A stretch of 17,870 nt of DNA from Actinomycetes bacterium (GTDB lineage: Bacteria > Actinomycetota > Actinomycetes > Actinomycetales > Dermabacteraceae). Shown here piece by piece: positions 1 through 7,180 of the stretch. The stretch covers positions 1 through 17,870 of the forward strand of contig JAEWEZ010000139.1 of NCBI GenBank assembly GCA_023389045.1, given 5' to 3'. The position numbers and the translations under genes are program-made. The first letter of the stretch is position 1. Each line of letters begins with the position of its first letter. Below the pieces are notes generated by a model that was not told where the DNA came from, searched no databases, and was given only the letters and a program-made list of their open reading frames with translations.

Positions 1-12
1 GCACCTGCTTGC

Positions 13-18
13 TACCCT
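13..18 (+). promoter_or_regulatory. Candidate -10 box for leaderless transcription of the surface-protein gene
   Basis: TACCCT matches the actinobacterial TANNNT -10 pattern. It is followed by exactly six bases before the GTG at 25, so transcription would begin at or next to the start codon. No Shine-Dalgarno sequence precedes that GTG. The -35 region would lie outside the window. The same geometry occurs at 9484-9489 and 10124-10129. Confidence 0.35.
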
Positions 19-24
19 TGCCGA

Positions 25-1992
25 GTGCTGGTCACCGATGCGCGACAGCGCCCGGCGGGGATTGCAGGGGCGCTCCCGCGTCGTGCCCGCGCACTGTGTG
101 CCGCCGTGATGGCGACGCTCCTGCTCGCAGCTCCCGCCCTGGCTCTGGGTGAGAAAAGCCCCTTTGAGGTGCCGCTGAGCACGGACCGCATCACCGTGGC
201 CCCTGAGGTGGTCACCCGGGTTCCCCTGCGCGCCGTGGTGGAGGACACCGCGGAAAAGGACCTTGATTTCAATGGCACGCGGCTGACGGCGCCGCCGACA
301 TCCGAGGGTGCTTCCCCGAATCGCATCTCCATCAGCACGGATGGGCGCAGCATGAAGGTCGCGGGGGAGGGCACCTGGTCGCTGCTGGGCGCGGACCTCG
401 TCTTCACCCCTGCACTGGGTACCACCGCACCGCGCACCCCCGTCTCGCTACGTATCCCCAGCGTGCACGGGCATCTCTCCGAGCCGGTGACCCTGCATGC
501 CACCGTGCTCGAACCCACGGCTGTGCAGGCGCGTGCCTCGGCCGGTGAAGAGTCCGTGATGCAGCTGCCGGTGGAGGTCCCCGCCGGTGGTCGTATCCAA
601 CTGCAGCTGGATGGTCAAAACCCCGGGTCGAGCCTGAATGAGGCAGCCACCCGGATGACGCTTCCCGAGCAGGGGCTGTGGGAAGTCCAGTCGGATCAGC
701 GGCGCCTGCGTTTCGTGCCGGTCAGTGCGCGCCTGGGGCAGCAGCCGGATCCGGTGCGGTTCGTGGTCACGGGGCCGACGGGCTTGGTTCGTGCCGCTGG
801 GACTGCCCAGGTGACGATCCCGATCATCTCCGACATTTACCGCTCCGCGCCCTATGGGCAGCCGATTGTGATGTCCGTGGGGGAGGCGCAGCAGAACGTC
901 GACCCGAAGACCCTCCGGCTCGAACCTCCCCAGGGCGAGACGGGGATTCGTCTTGCCCCCGACGGCACCAGCGCTCATATTCCGGGCCAGGGCGCCTGGA
1001 CTCTGGACCGCACAGCGGTCACCGTGACCTTCACGCCGGAAAGCAGCGAGGTGCGTTTCGTGGCGCCGATGATGCTGACCGGCGGTGACGGGAAAGGAAA
1101 CCGTGCCGCGCCCGGCCTGCTCTCCACCGGATACCCGCTGCTGGTCGACCGGGTGGGTGTGGCGCGCCCCGGGCAGGATGTGCTCTTTGATCTGTCCGAC
1201 GGGGCTCTCGAGATCAGCCCGGAATCGGTCGTGTTCGACAGTGAAACGCTGCCGGAGGGCTCCAGTCTCACCGATGAAGGACGCACCCTCACTGTCCCCA
1301 AGCAGGGTAAATGGGTGATTGACCAGGGCGCGCGTACGGTTCGCTTCATCCCGGTCACAGGCTATGGCGGCTCTGTCACCCCCGTGCATGTGAGTGCGCG
1401 CGGCATCTACGCCGACTCCACAGCCCACGCCCTCTTCGAGGTGCGTTTCGCCTCGGTTCTCCCGACGATGCGTGACGATGAGGCACGCACCGCCGTTGAC
1501 AGCGGCGTCGTGGTTGATCTGCTGGCGAATGACACCGCCGGCAGCACCGACCGCCCGCTCGTGCCCGGAACTCTTCGGATCCGGCATCTTTCTGCCACCA
1601 ATCTGTCCGAGCTCGATGAGGGCCAAGGGAAGCGCCTGGTGATGCCAGGGGAGGGCGTCTATACGGTGCTGGAGGATGGCCGCGTGCGGTTCACCCCGGC
1701 GGACGGTTTCGTGGGACGAGCCACCCCGATCGACTACATCGTGGAGGATTCCAAGGGCGTGCCGGCCACCGCAACCCTGCAGGTTGATGTCGACCCGACC
1801 CTCGTCTCCGAACCGGTGGGCAGCGGGGACATGACCAGCGGTATCGGCAGCCTGCTCGCGGGTATTCTTCCCACTCGCCCGTCCACCGCGCTGATGTTCG
1901 GCACGATCGTGGTGCTGCTGTTTATGGCGGGCGCGGTGGCGCTCAGCATTGGCGCGCGGATGGAGCTTGACCGGCGGCACTGGAAAGACTGA
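25..1992 (+). CDS. Secreted, membrane-anchored surface protein with CshA-like repeats
   Basis: The product has 655 residues from the GTG at 25. The frame stays open to the window edge, so an upstream start is possible. However, residues 19-40 form a typical signal peptide (RR, hydrophobic core, ALA cleavage site after residue 40), which supports this start. About five degenerate repeats of roughly 100 residues follow. Each carries a beta-hairpin motif: AGEGTW (113-118), PEQGLW (214-219), PGQGAW (320-325), PKQGKW (425-430) and PGEGVY (541-546), followed by an F-x-P strand. The last repeat (about 483-590) is the best preserved and resembles CshA fibril / tandem-95 repeats (DLLANDT, RFTPADGFVG, YIVEDSKG). 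One transmembrane helix (620-643) and a short basic tail end the protein, with no LPXTG motif. It probably projects from the cell surface as an adhesive or structural stalk. The ligand is unknown. Confidence 0.72.
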   Translation: MLVTDARQRPAGIAGALPRRARALCAAVMATLLLAAPALALGEKSPFEVPLSTDRITVAPEVVTRVPLRAVVEDTAEKDLDFNGTRLTAPPTSEGASPNRISISTDGRSMKVAGEGTWSLLGADLVFTPALGTTAPRTPVSLRIPSVHGHLSEPVTLHATVLEPTAVQARASAGEESVMQLPVEVPAGGRIQLQLDGQNPGSSLNEAATRMTLPEQGLWEVQSDQRRLRFVPVSARLGQQPDPVRFVVTGPTGLVRAAGTAQVTIPIISDIYRSAPYGQPIVMSVGEAQQNVDPKTLRLEPPQGETGIRLAPDGTSAHIPGQGAWTLDRTAVTVTFTPESSEVRFVAPMMLTGGDGKGNRAAPGLLSTGYPLLVDRVGVARPGQDVLFDLSDGALEISPESVVFDSETLPEGSSLTDEGRTLTVPKQGKWVIDQGARTVRFIPVTGYGGSVTPVHVSARGIYADSTAHALFEVRFASVLPTMRDDEARTAVDSGVVVDLLANDTAGSTDRPLVPGTLRIRHLSATNLSELDEGQGKRLVMPGEGVYTVLEDGRVRFTPADGFVGRATPIDYIVEDSKGVPATATLQVDVDPTLVSEPVGSGDMTSGIGSLLAGILPTRPSTALMFGTIVVLLFMAGAVALSIGARMELDRRHWKD

Positions 1993-1999
1993 TCGCAGG

Positions 2000-2039
2000 C
2001 TGAAGGGCCGGTGACAACACTGAAGGACCGGTGACAACA
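2000..2039. repeat. 20-bp tandem duplication between convergent genes
   Basis: Two adjacent 20-base units, 2000-2019 and 2020-2039, differ at one position (CTGAAGG then G or A, then CCGGTGACAACA). They lie 7 bases after the stop of the surface-protein gene and 16 bases before the stop of the converging LytR_C gene. No terminator hairpin is visible in this gap. Confidence 0.85.
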
Positions 2040-2055
2040 GCTGCCGTGGCGGCGC

Positions 2056-2697
2056 TTAGGAGGCCGGGCACCATTCCGGAGTTGGCACCGGATCCTGCAA
2101 ATGCGCCTGGGCATCCTCGGCGGGCACCAGATCGGTATTGCCCTTCCCGATCAGCAGCTTCACCCCGGGGCCCTCGAGGTTTTCATCCATCTGGATCGTC
2201 ACCTCGGTGAACTGAGCGGCCACCGACTGCGCTGCCAGATAGCCCTGCGGCCCATGCACCACCGTGTAGGCGGCATCGACGCTCTTCACATTTCCGGGCG
2301 TGCCGGTCTTATAGCCACGCTTCGCGAGCTTCTTCGAGACCTTTCCGGCCAGACCTCTCTCCGACGTCCCATTCATCACGGTGACCTGCACCTTATCGGG
2401 TGCTAGAGGCACGGCACCCTTCGGCGGGCACTGCGGGGCCGCTTTCTTTTTGCCCCCCTCCGCACCCGGCTGCTCCGGCGCTGTCGCGCTGGGATCCGCA
2501 CTCGATGGCGCCTCCGGTGCCAGCACGAGACGCACCAGCAGTGAAGCGCCGGCGATGCTCACCACGGCGATCAGGCAGAGGGCGGCCAGCTGGATGCCGC
2601 CACTGCGACGTGCGCGCTGCACACGAAGATTGCGGCGGCGCACATCATCGGCGGATCGCCCGTAGGGGTGAGCGCGTCGGCGGGAAGGGTCACTCAT
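2056..2697 (-). CDS. Membrane-anchored LytR C-terminal (LytR_C) domain protein
   Basis: The product has 213 residues. The N-terminus is basic (residues 1-32, many Arg), one transmembrane helix spans about 35-59, and an Ala/Pro/Glu-rich linker covers 60-98. A LytR_C-type domain then runs from about 102 to 191, with VTVMNG at 105-110, RGLAGKVSKKLAKRGY and a C-terminal LLIGKG strand. In LytR-CpsA-Psr proteins this domain follows the phosphotransferase domain. Here it stands alone, so no ligase activity is expected and a role at the outer face of the membrane in cell-wall assembly is only inferred. It starts 11 bases after the stop of the GH20 gene, so the two are probably co-transcribed. Stand-alone LytR_C proteins are common in actinobacteria. 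Confidence 0.8.
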   Translation of the reverse strand: MSDPSRRRAHPYGRSADDVRRRNLRVQRARRSGGIQLAALCLIAVVSIAGASLLVRLVLAPEAPSSADPSATAPEQPGAEGGKKKAAPQCPPKGAVPLAPDKVQVTVMNGTSERGLAGKVSKKLAKRGYKTGTPGNVKSVDAAYTVVHGPQGYLAAQSVAAQFTEVTIQMDENLEGPGVKLLIGKGNTDLVPAEDAQAHLQDPVPTPEWCPAS

Positions 2698-2708
2698 CGC
2701 GGCTCGAC

Positions 2709-4136
2709 TCAGTCATCCAGAGGACGGTACCGGATCCCGAAAGCGTCCAGACGCGGCAGATGCGCCCGCAGACGCTCCTCGAACTCATCCCAGCTCTGCT
2801 CAGGAGAGCCCCAGGCCCGCTCAGCCAGCGCGCACATGCGCGGGAAGGCCATGTACTGCAGATGCTCCGGGGTGTCGATGTACTCGGTCCACAGCTGGCC
2901 CTGCAGGCCCAGGATCAGTCCCTTGCCCTGATCCATGACCTTCTGCGGGGCGAAGGTCGCGGTGTACACGTCCTTGACGGTGGTGAGGCCGCCGATTGCG
3001 AGCGGCTCCTCATCCGTGGGCTTGGCCTGGTAGTAGTCGAAGTAGGTGTGCTCGTTATTGGCGATCACGGTCTGGAAACCGCGATCCACAGCTTCCTTCA
3101 CGCCCTTGCCGCTGCGCCAGTTCATCACCACCAGATCGTCGGGAACGGTGCTCTCCAGCACCTCATCCCAGGCGATCACGCGCTTGCCCTTCTCACGAAG
3201 CACCTCCATGGCGAAGGCCGTGAACTTGCCCTGCACCTCGGAGAAGCGGGTCAGACCCCACTCATTCATGCGGGTGCGCACCTCGCGGGAACGCTCCCAC
3301 TGGGCGCGCGGGCACTCATCGCCACCGATGTGCACGAAGGGCGCCGGGAAGATGTCTGCCACCTGGGTGAGGACATCGCGCAGGAAGGTGAAGACTTCAT
3401 CGGACACCCCGAGCACATGATCCGAAATGCCCCACACCTCACGCACGCGGACGGGGTTCTCGGGCTGGTTGCCGAGCTGCGGGTAGGCGGCCACCGCTGC
3501 CTGCATATGCCCGGGCAGGTCGATTTCCGGAACGATCATCACGCCGCGGTTGCTGGCGTACTCCACCAGGCTGCGCAGTTCGTCCTGGGTGTAGAAGCCG
3601 CCGTGACGCTCCTGGTCAAAGACGCGGTCGCCGCGGCTCTGAGAGTCGTCATCACCCATATGGCCCACCAGGGTGCGGTCACGCCAGGCGCCCACCTCGG
3701 TCAGCTTGGGGTAGCCCTTGATCTCGACCCGCCAGCCCTGATCATCGGTCAGGTGCAGGTGCAGAACATTCAGGCGGTGCAGCGCCATAGCGTCGATCAT
3801 CCGCTCCAGCTCGGAGATCTCGAAGAAGTGGCGGGAAACATCGATCATCATTCCGCGCCAGGCGTAGGCGGGGCGATCGGAGATGGTCACGCAGGGCACC
3901 GAGCCGGAAGCGCCGGTCACGATCTGCGCGAAGGTGTTCCGCCCATCAGCCAGCGCAGCTTCGCTGCCGGCGGTCAGATTCGCGCCAGAGGGGGTAATCG
4001 ACAGGGCGTATTCGGTGGGGCCGAGATCTTCGTTCAGGCCGACGGAGAGGTCATCCCACGGGTTATCCGTCTGCCAGGTCTGCTCCGAGAAGATGACAGA
4101 CTGGGGGAGGGGGACGAGGGCGATCGGATCGGCCAT
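2709..4136 (-). CDS. Family GH20 beta-N-acetylhexosaminidase, apparently cytoplasmic
   Basis: The product has 475 residues. It should remove terminal beta-linked GlcNAc or GalNAc by substrate-assisted catalysis. An N-terminal GH20b-like domain covers about 1-88 and a TIM barrel about 90-445. Family motifs are present in order: RGMMIDVSRHF (94-104), HLTDDQGW (128-135), PEIDLPGH (203-210) and HIGGDE (269-274) with the Asp273-Glu274 catalytic pair. Trp323, Trp340 and Trp416 (LWTE) fit the aromatic substrate pocket. There is no signal peptide or transmembrane segment, so it probably acts on imported or recycled amino sugars. The start is supported by AGGAG about nine bases upstream. It is first in a unit with the LytR_C gene 11 bases downstream. 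The natural substrate (chitobiose, glycan or muropeptide) cannot be told from sequence. Confidence 0.92.
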   Translation of the reverse strand: MADPIALVPLPQSVIFSEQTWQTDNPWDDLSVGLNEDLGPTEYALSITPSGANLTAGSEAALADGRNTFAQIVTGASGSVPCVTISDRPAYAWRGMMIDVSRHFFEISELERMIDAMALHRLNVLHLHLTDDQGWRVEIKGYPKLTEVGAWRDRTLVGHMGDDDSQSRGDRVFDQERHGGFYTQDELRSLVEYASNRGVMIVPEIDLPGHMQAAVAAYPQLGNQPENPVRVREVWGISDHVLGVSDEVFTFLRDVLTQVADIFPAPFVHIGGDECPRAQWERSREVRTRMNEWGLTRFSEVQGKFTAFAMEVLREKGKRVIAWDEVLESTVPDDLVVMNWRSGKGVKEAVDRGFQTVIANNEHTYFDYYQAKPTDEEPLAIGGLTTVKDVYTATFAPQKVMDQGKGLILGLQGQLWTEYIDTPEHLQYMAFPRMCALAERAWGSPEQSWDEFEERLRAHLPRLDAFGIRYRPLDD

Positions 4137-4223
4137 GCCTGTTCACTCCTGGGCAGAGGACGGTTTCGAGGACTGTCCCAGTCTGCCATGTCTGCGGCCC
4201 GCTGGGTGCGCTGAGAGGGCGAG

Positions 4224-4260
4224 AAAAGGGCCCGACCGGGAGTGCTCCCGATCGGGCCCT
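4224..4260 (-). terminator. Intrinsic terminator of the NlpC/P60 gene
   Basis: Arms 4246-4260 and 4227-4241 form a 15-bp stem with a four-base loop (4242-4245). On the minus-strand RNA the single non-Watson-Crick pair is a G-U wobble. The stem runs straight into a U tract (4227-4224), so orientation is clearly minus. It lies 94 bases past the P60 stop codon and separates that gene from the GH20 gene. Confidence 0.85.
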
Positions 4261-4284
4261 GGCACGGGGATCCGCTCCTTCCCA

Positions 4285-4296
4285 GTGACGCGTCAC
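4285..4296. other. Perfect 12-bp palindrome in the P60 3' region
   Basis: GTGACGCGTCAC is its own reverse complement. It lies between the P60 stop and the terminator. A separate 7-bp hairpin (4326-4332 with 4340-4346) lies between it and the stop codon. It could be a protein-binding site or part of 3' RNA structure. Nothing else identifies it. Confidence 0.5.
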
Positions 4297-4353
4297 GCGT
4301 CGAGCAGGTACCCGTGGCTTGGGGTGCTGAGCTGTGTCGGCTCAGCTGAACTC

Positions 4354-5709
4354 TCAGCGGTACGTGACGAACACGTGTGGAGCGTTCCAGATCTGACGCT
4401 CGACCACCTGGCGGCGTGAGGTGGAGGCATCCACGATGCGACCGTCACCCGCGTAGATGCCGATGTGCCCGTAGTTGTTGCCGGTGAAGGCCACGAGATC
4501 GCCGGGCTGAGCCTCAGAGCGGGGGATGATCGTTCCGTTGTGCACGTAGCCGCGTGCGCTGCGGCGCGGCACATCAATGCCGGTCTGGTTGTAGACGTAG
4601 AAGACCAGCCCCGAGCAGTCAAAGCCACCGGGAGCGCTGCCGCCCCACACGTAGCGGGTGCCGAGATGCTCGCGTGCCTCCGCGAGAATTGCACTGCCAT
4701 TGCTGTCTCGGCTCGGCGGCTTTTCGCGCTCGTTGTCACGGCTGGCGCTGCCACCGTCGATGCGAACCGAGCTGTTCTGCACGGCCTTCCAGGTGTTCCG
4801 GCCCACCACGCCATCGACGCGAATGCCGGCGGCACGCTGGAGAGAACGCACAGCGCGATCAGTGCCGTTCCCGAAAATGCCGTCAACCCGCAGAGAAGCG
4901 CCACGCTCACGCAGGTGCGTCTGCAGGGTACGCACAGCATCCCCGCGGTCGCCCTGACGCAGAGTGGGGGTGGCCGAGGGCTTTTCCGGTGCCGGCTTAG
5001 GCGCGGGCTTGGCGCTGGAGCTTTCTCCCAGGGCGCGCCAGGTGTTGGGTCCGACGATGCCGTCGACCAAAAGCTCCTTGCTGCCCTGGAAGGACCGCAC
5101 AGCACGGTCGGTGCCACGGCCAAAGATTCCATCCTCGGCGATCCGGGCGCCGTGGGCGTTGAGACGGCTCTGGAGGGTGCGCACAGCATCGCCGCGATCG
5201 CCACGGCGCAGCTTCGGCTGATGAGCGGCGCGTGCAGACGGGGCCGGTGCGGCCTTCGTGGTCGCAGTCGCATCGCTGTTCAAAGCGGCGCGAGTGCGGG
5301 GGCCAACGATGCCGTCCACGGCGAGATCGTTCGAGGCCTGGAATGAGCGCACGGCCTTATTCGTGGCGCGGCCAAAAATCCCATCCTCACGGATATCTGC
5401 ACCGTGGTGGTTCAGGAGGCTCTGCAGCTGGCGGACCGCTTCCCCACGGGCGCCCTGGCGGAGCTTTACATCGGCGAGCTTGGCGGTGCTCTTGATGGAG
5501 CCGGGCAGGGAGCCGCGGATCGCTTCCAGAGCGCCGGTATCGGTGAGTGCGCGAGCGGATTCACCCGTGGTGAAGGCTGCGCCAGCGGTGACGGCACCGA
5601 GGACGGCCACTCCGCCCACTGTGCGCCCGACGGGCCGTGCCAGCCCGCGGTAGTCGATCACGGCGGGACCGGGGGCCCGGTGCGCGCCGCGTGGGGCATT
5701 GCGGTTCAT
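4354..5709 (-). CDS. NlpC/P60 peptidoglycan endopeptidase with three PG_binding_1 domains
   Basis: The product has 451 residues from the ATG at 5709, which has GGAGAAAG upstream. A longer frame from 5865 would add 52 non-conserved residues and disrupt the leader. A hydrophobic segment (about 28-46) after a basic stretch looks like a signal peptide or anchor. Three peptidoglycan-binding repeats follow (about 85-145, 169-229, 252-311), each with a DGIFG and a VDGxVGxxT motif and joined by Ala/Pro linkers. The C-terminal NlpC/P60 domain (about 338-451) has Cys365 in FDCSG, His415 in GHIGIY and Asp427 at the third catalytic position. It should cut stem peptides outside the membrane during wall remodelling. 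It is monocistronic, with its own leader and terminator. Confidence 0.9.
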   Translation of the reverse strand: MNRNAPRGAHRAPGPAVIDYRGLARPVGRTVGGVAVLGAVTAGAAFTTGESARALTDTGALEAIRGSLPGSIKSTAKLADVKLRQGARGEAVRQLQSLLNHHGADIREDGIFGRATNKAVRSFQASNDLAVDGIVGPRTRAALNSDATATTKAAPAPSARAAHQPKLRRGDRGDAVRTLQSRLNAHGARIAEDGIFGRGTDRAVRSFQGSKELLVDGIVGPNTWRALGESSSAKPAPKPAPEKPSATPTLRQGDRGDAVRTLQTHLRERGASLRVDGIFGNGTDRAVRSLQRAAGIRVDGVVGRNTWKAVQNSSVRIDGGSASRDNEREKPPSRDSNGSAILAEAREHLGTRYVWGGSAPGGFDCSGLVFYVYNQTGIDVPRRSARGYVHNGTIIPRSEAQPGDLVAFTGNNYGHIGIYAGDGRIVDASTSRRQVVERQIWNAPHVFVTYR

Positions 5710-5721
5710 ATGCGCTGTTCT

Positions 5722-5852
5722 TTCTCCACCGCCTACGCCGAGAGGACTACAGCGGGGCCGCAGTAGTCCTGAACGCCCGTCACCGAGGGAAGCAGAGGAA
5801 GCATCGAGGGGGTGACGGACGGCGCCCACGATCAGTGCCCCAGACAAGGCGG
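5722..5852 (-). promoter_or_regulatory. Candidate structured 5' leader RNA of the NlpC/P60 gene
   Basis: Read on the minus strand, CCGCCT (5852-5847) can pair with AGGCGG (5734-5729), which lies just before the ribosome-binding site (GGAGA, 5726-5722). Enclosed between them are an 11-bp stem (5821-5811 with 5784-5774, one G-U, 26-base loop) and a second hairpin (5770-5763 with 5750-5743, eight perfect pairs, continued inward by GCGG/CCGC after one mismatch). The closing helix next to the Shine-Dalgarno would suit a translational switch. The 3' end (GTAGGCGG) resembles the end of ydaO/yuaA c-di-AMP riboswitches, which often control such genes in actinobacteria. I cannot find that family's conserved GGGGGA and CAGCTAACC cores, so the class is unassigned. 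Confidence 0.4.
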
Positions 5853-5878
5853 CACCATCAGCCACTGTAGAGGGGGGT

Positions 5879-5943
5879 TTCAGGGGCTCTTCAGGGGAGT
5901 TTGCGGCCCCAGTCCCACCCCTTTACTAAGATTTTGCCAAAAT
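5879..5943 (-). promoter_or_regulatory. Probable promoter/operator region of the NlpC/P60 gene
   Basis: Two exact TTCAGGGG copies (5879-5886 and 5890-5897 on the plus strand) are 11 bases apart, one helical turn. An AT-rich perfect inverted repeat, ATTTTG-C-CAAAAT, lies at 5931-5943, the most A/T-rich spot in this GC-rich window. Together with its distance upstream of the leader, this suggests promoter and regulator-binding sites. No convincing -35/-10 pair can be fixed. Confidence 0.35.
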
Positions 5944-6064
5944 TCCTGAATCACATTCGTGTCGTTTTCGGGTTCCTCGAAAAGCTGTGCTAAATGACAC
6001 CGCTGTTATTTATCGAGGGCATGAAGCGCGATATGCGGGGCGGCAGAAAAAGGAATGCAATGAC
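5944..6064. other. AT-richer intergenic stretch, no gene seen
   Basis: This stretch lies between the P60 control region and the tRNA-Pro terminator and holds no credible coding sequence. A small hairpin is possible (TTTTCG 5965-5970 with CGAAAA 5978-5983). Nothing in it is recognised. The whole gene-free interval 5710-6107 is otherwise filled by the leader, the operator-like sites and the tRNA terminator. Confidence 0.5.
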
Positions 6065-6104
6065 AAAAGACCGGCCCCTGTCCTGGCGGACAGGGGCCGG
6101 TCTT
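6065..6104 (-). terminator. Intrinsic terminator of tRNA-Pro
   Basis: A perfect 16-bp stem (6104-6089 with 6082-6067, six-base loop) begins three bases after the encoded CCA. On the minus strand it ends in a U tract (6068-6065). Confidence 0.9.
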
Positions 6105-6105
6105 A

Positions 6106-6184
<79 letters not shown>

Positions 6185-6256
6185 AGGGGAACAACCCGTG
6201 TGAGTCGCTCACCGAGGAGACACCTTACCAGCGTGGGCGCCCCTCACGCATACGCA

Positions 6257-7180
6257 TCAGGCTTTCCGTGCCCTCAACGTGAGCAAACTCGCCTCAGGGG
6301 GAGTTGCAAAACGGTAGTTCGAATACGGACTCGCGCCGAGCCCAGCGCTGACGTGCAGGGGAACTCCACGCCAGGAGCTGAGCCCCTTGGCCTGCTGACG
6401 GGGAAGATCGCAGTTGGTGACCAGAGCGCCAATCCCCGGGAACCCGAGCTGCCCGCCATGGGTGTGCCCGGCCAGGATCAGCTCTGCCCCGTCGCCGACA
6501 AAAGAGTCCAAAACCCGCTGATACGGAGCATGCGCAAGCCCCAGATGCAGCACCCGACCATGCTCGGGTGCCGAGAGATCCTGGGGAGCGGGCATCTCAT
6601 CACGCTCTAGATGCGGGTCATCCACACCCACCAGGCGCACCTCAAGATCGCCCAGATCAATCGTGGCCCGGGCGTTGGTGAGGTCCTTCCAGCCGTGCGC
6701 TGACAGGCCCGCCACCAGCTGCCCCGTCGGCAGAGTGAAATCAGTGCGCTCAGTCAGCCCCTCGGGGCGGGCATCGGGCAGCAGGTACCGCAGAGGGTTC
6801 TTCCGGGAGGGAGCGAACATGTCGTTCGAGCCCAGCACAAACGCACCCGGCCGCTCCAGTAGCGGAGCCAAGGCCTCAAGAACCCGCGGAACCGAGGCGG
6901 CGGCAGAAATATTGTCGCCGGTATTGATCACCAGATGCGGCTTCAGCGTGGCCAGATGCCGCAGGAAGGCAAGCTTGCGCTCCTGATCCGGCATCAGGTG
7001 AATATCGCTGATATGCAGCAGGCGCACCGAGCGCGAGCCGGGAGGGAGCACCTCCGCGGAGAACTCCCGCAGGGTGAAACGGTGAATCTCCACATGCCGC
7101 GCCCACACATGTGCGCCGGCGGCGAGGGCAAAGGCTGATCCGGCAGCAACCGCAGCGGTGGCTTTGAGTGCAGTTCTCAC
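6257..7180 (-). CDS. Membrane-associated metallophosphoesterase (YkuE-like)
   Basis: The product has 307 residues. An N-terminal hydrophobic segment (about 5-27) may anchor it or export it. The calcineurin-like core carries HISDIHL (56-62; Asp59, His61), TGDN (87-90), GSND (117-120), His217 (LAHAPY) and AGHTHGGQ (237-244), which together make a two-metal phosphoesterase centre. The third motif is GSND where many relatives have GNH. The substrate is unknown; YkuE-type relatives have been linked to envelope phospho-compounds. The start is a GTG whose bases overlap the stop of the PBP gene (GTGA, 7180-7177), so translation is coupled. A metallophosphoesterase next to the ponA2-type PBP is, as I recall, also the mycobacterial arrangement (Rv3683). 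Confidence 0.88.
   Translation of the reverse strand: MRTALKATAAVAAGSAFALAAGAHVWARHVEIHRFTLREFSAEVLPPGSRSVRLLHISDIHLMPDQERKLAFLRHLATLKPHLVINTGDNISAAASVPRVLEALAPLLERPGAFVLGSNDMFAPSRKNPLRYLLPDARPEGLTERTDFTLPTGQLVAGLSAHGWKDLTNARATIDLGDLEVRLVGVDDPHLERDEMPAPQDLSAPEHGRVLHLGLAHAPYQRVLDSFVGDGAELILAGHTHGGQLGFPGIGALVTNCDLPRQQAKGLSSWRGVPLHVSAGLGASPYSNYRFATPPEASLLTLRARKA

Noticed and set aside
1870..1890. LPTRP in the surface protein as a sortase signal
   Set aside because: It does not match LPXTG and lies directly against the membrane helix, so anchoring by the helix is more likely.
448..2037. A 529-residue minus-strand reading frame opposite the surface-protein gene
   Set aside because: It has low-complexity His/Arg/Gly composition, no domain signature and no ribosome site. 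The plus frame has a signal peptide, repeats and an anchor.
2400..4214. A 604-residue plus-strand reading frame opposite the GH20 gene
   Set aside because: It is an antisense shadow, His/Gly/Ala-rich without family motifs, while the minus strand encodes a complete GH20 enzyme with its catalytic pair.
5722..5852. Firm annotation as a c-di-AMP riboswitch
   Set aside because: The context and the GTAGGCG end fit, but the conserved GGGGGA and CAGCTAACC cores are not found, so only a candidate structured leader is reported.
5710..5865. Longer N-terminus of the P60 protein starting at 5865
   Set aside because: The extra 52 residues are unconserved in character and there is a better ribosome site at 5709. 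The stretch forms stable RNA hairpins instead.
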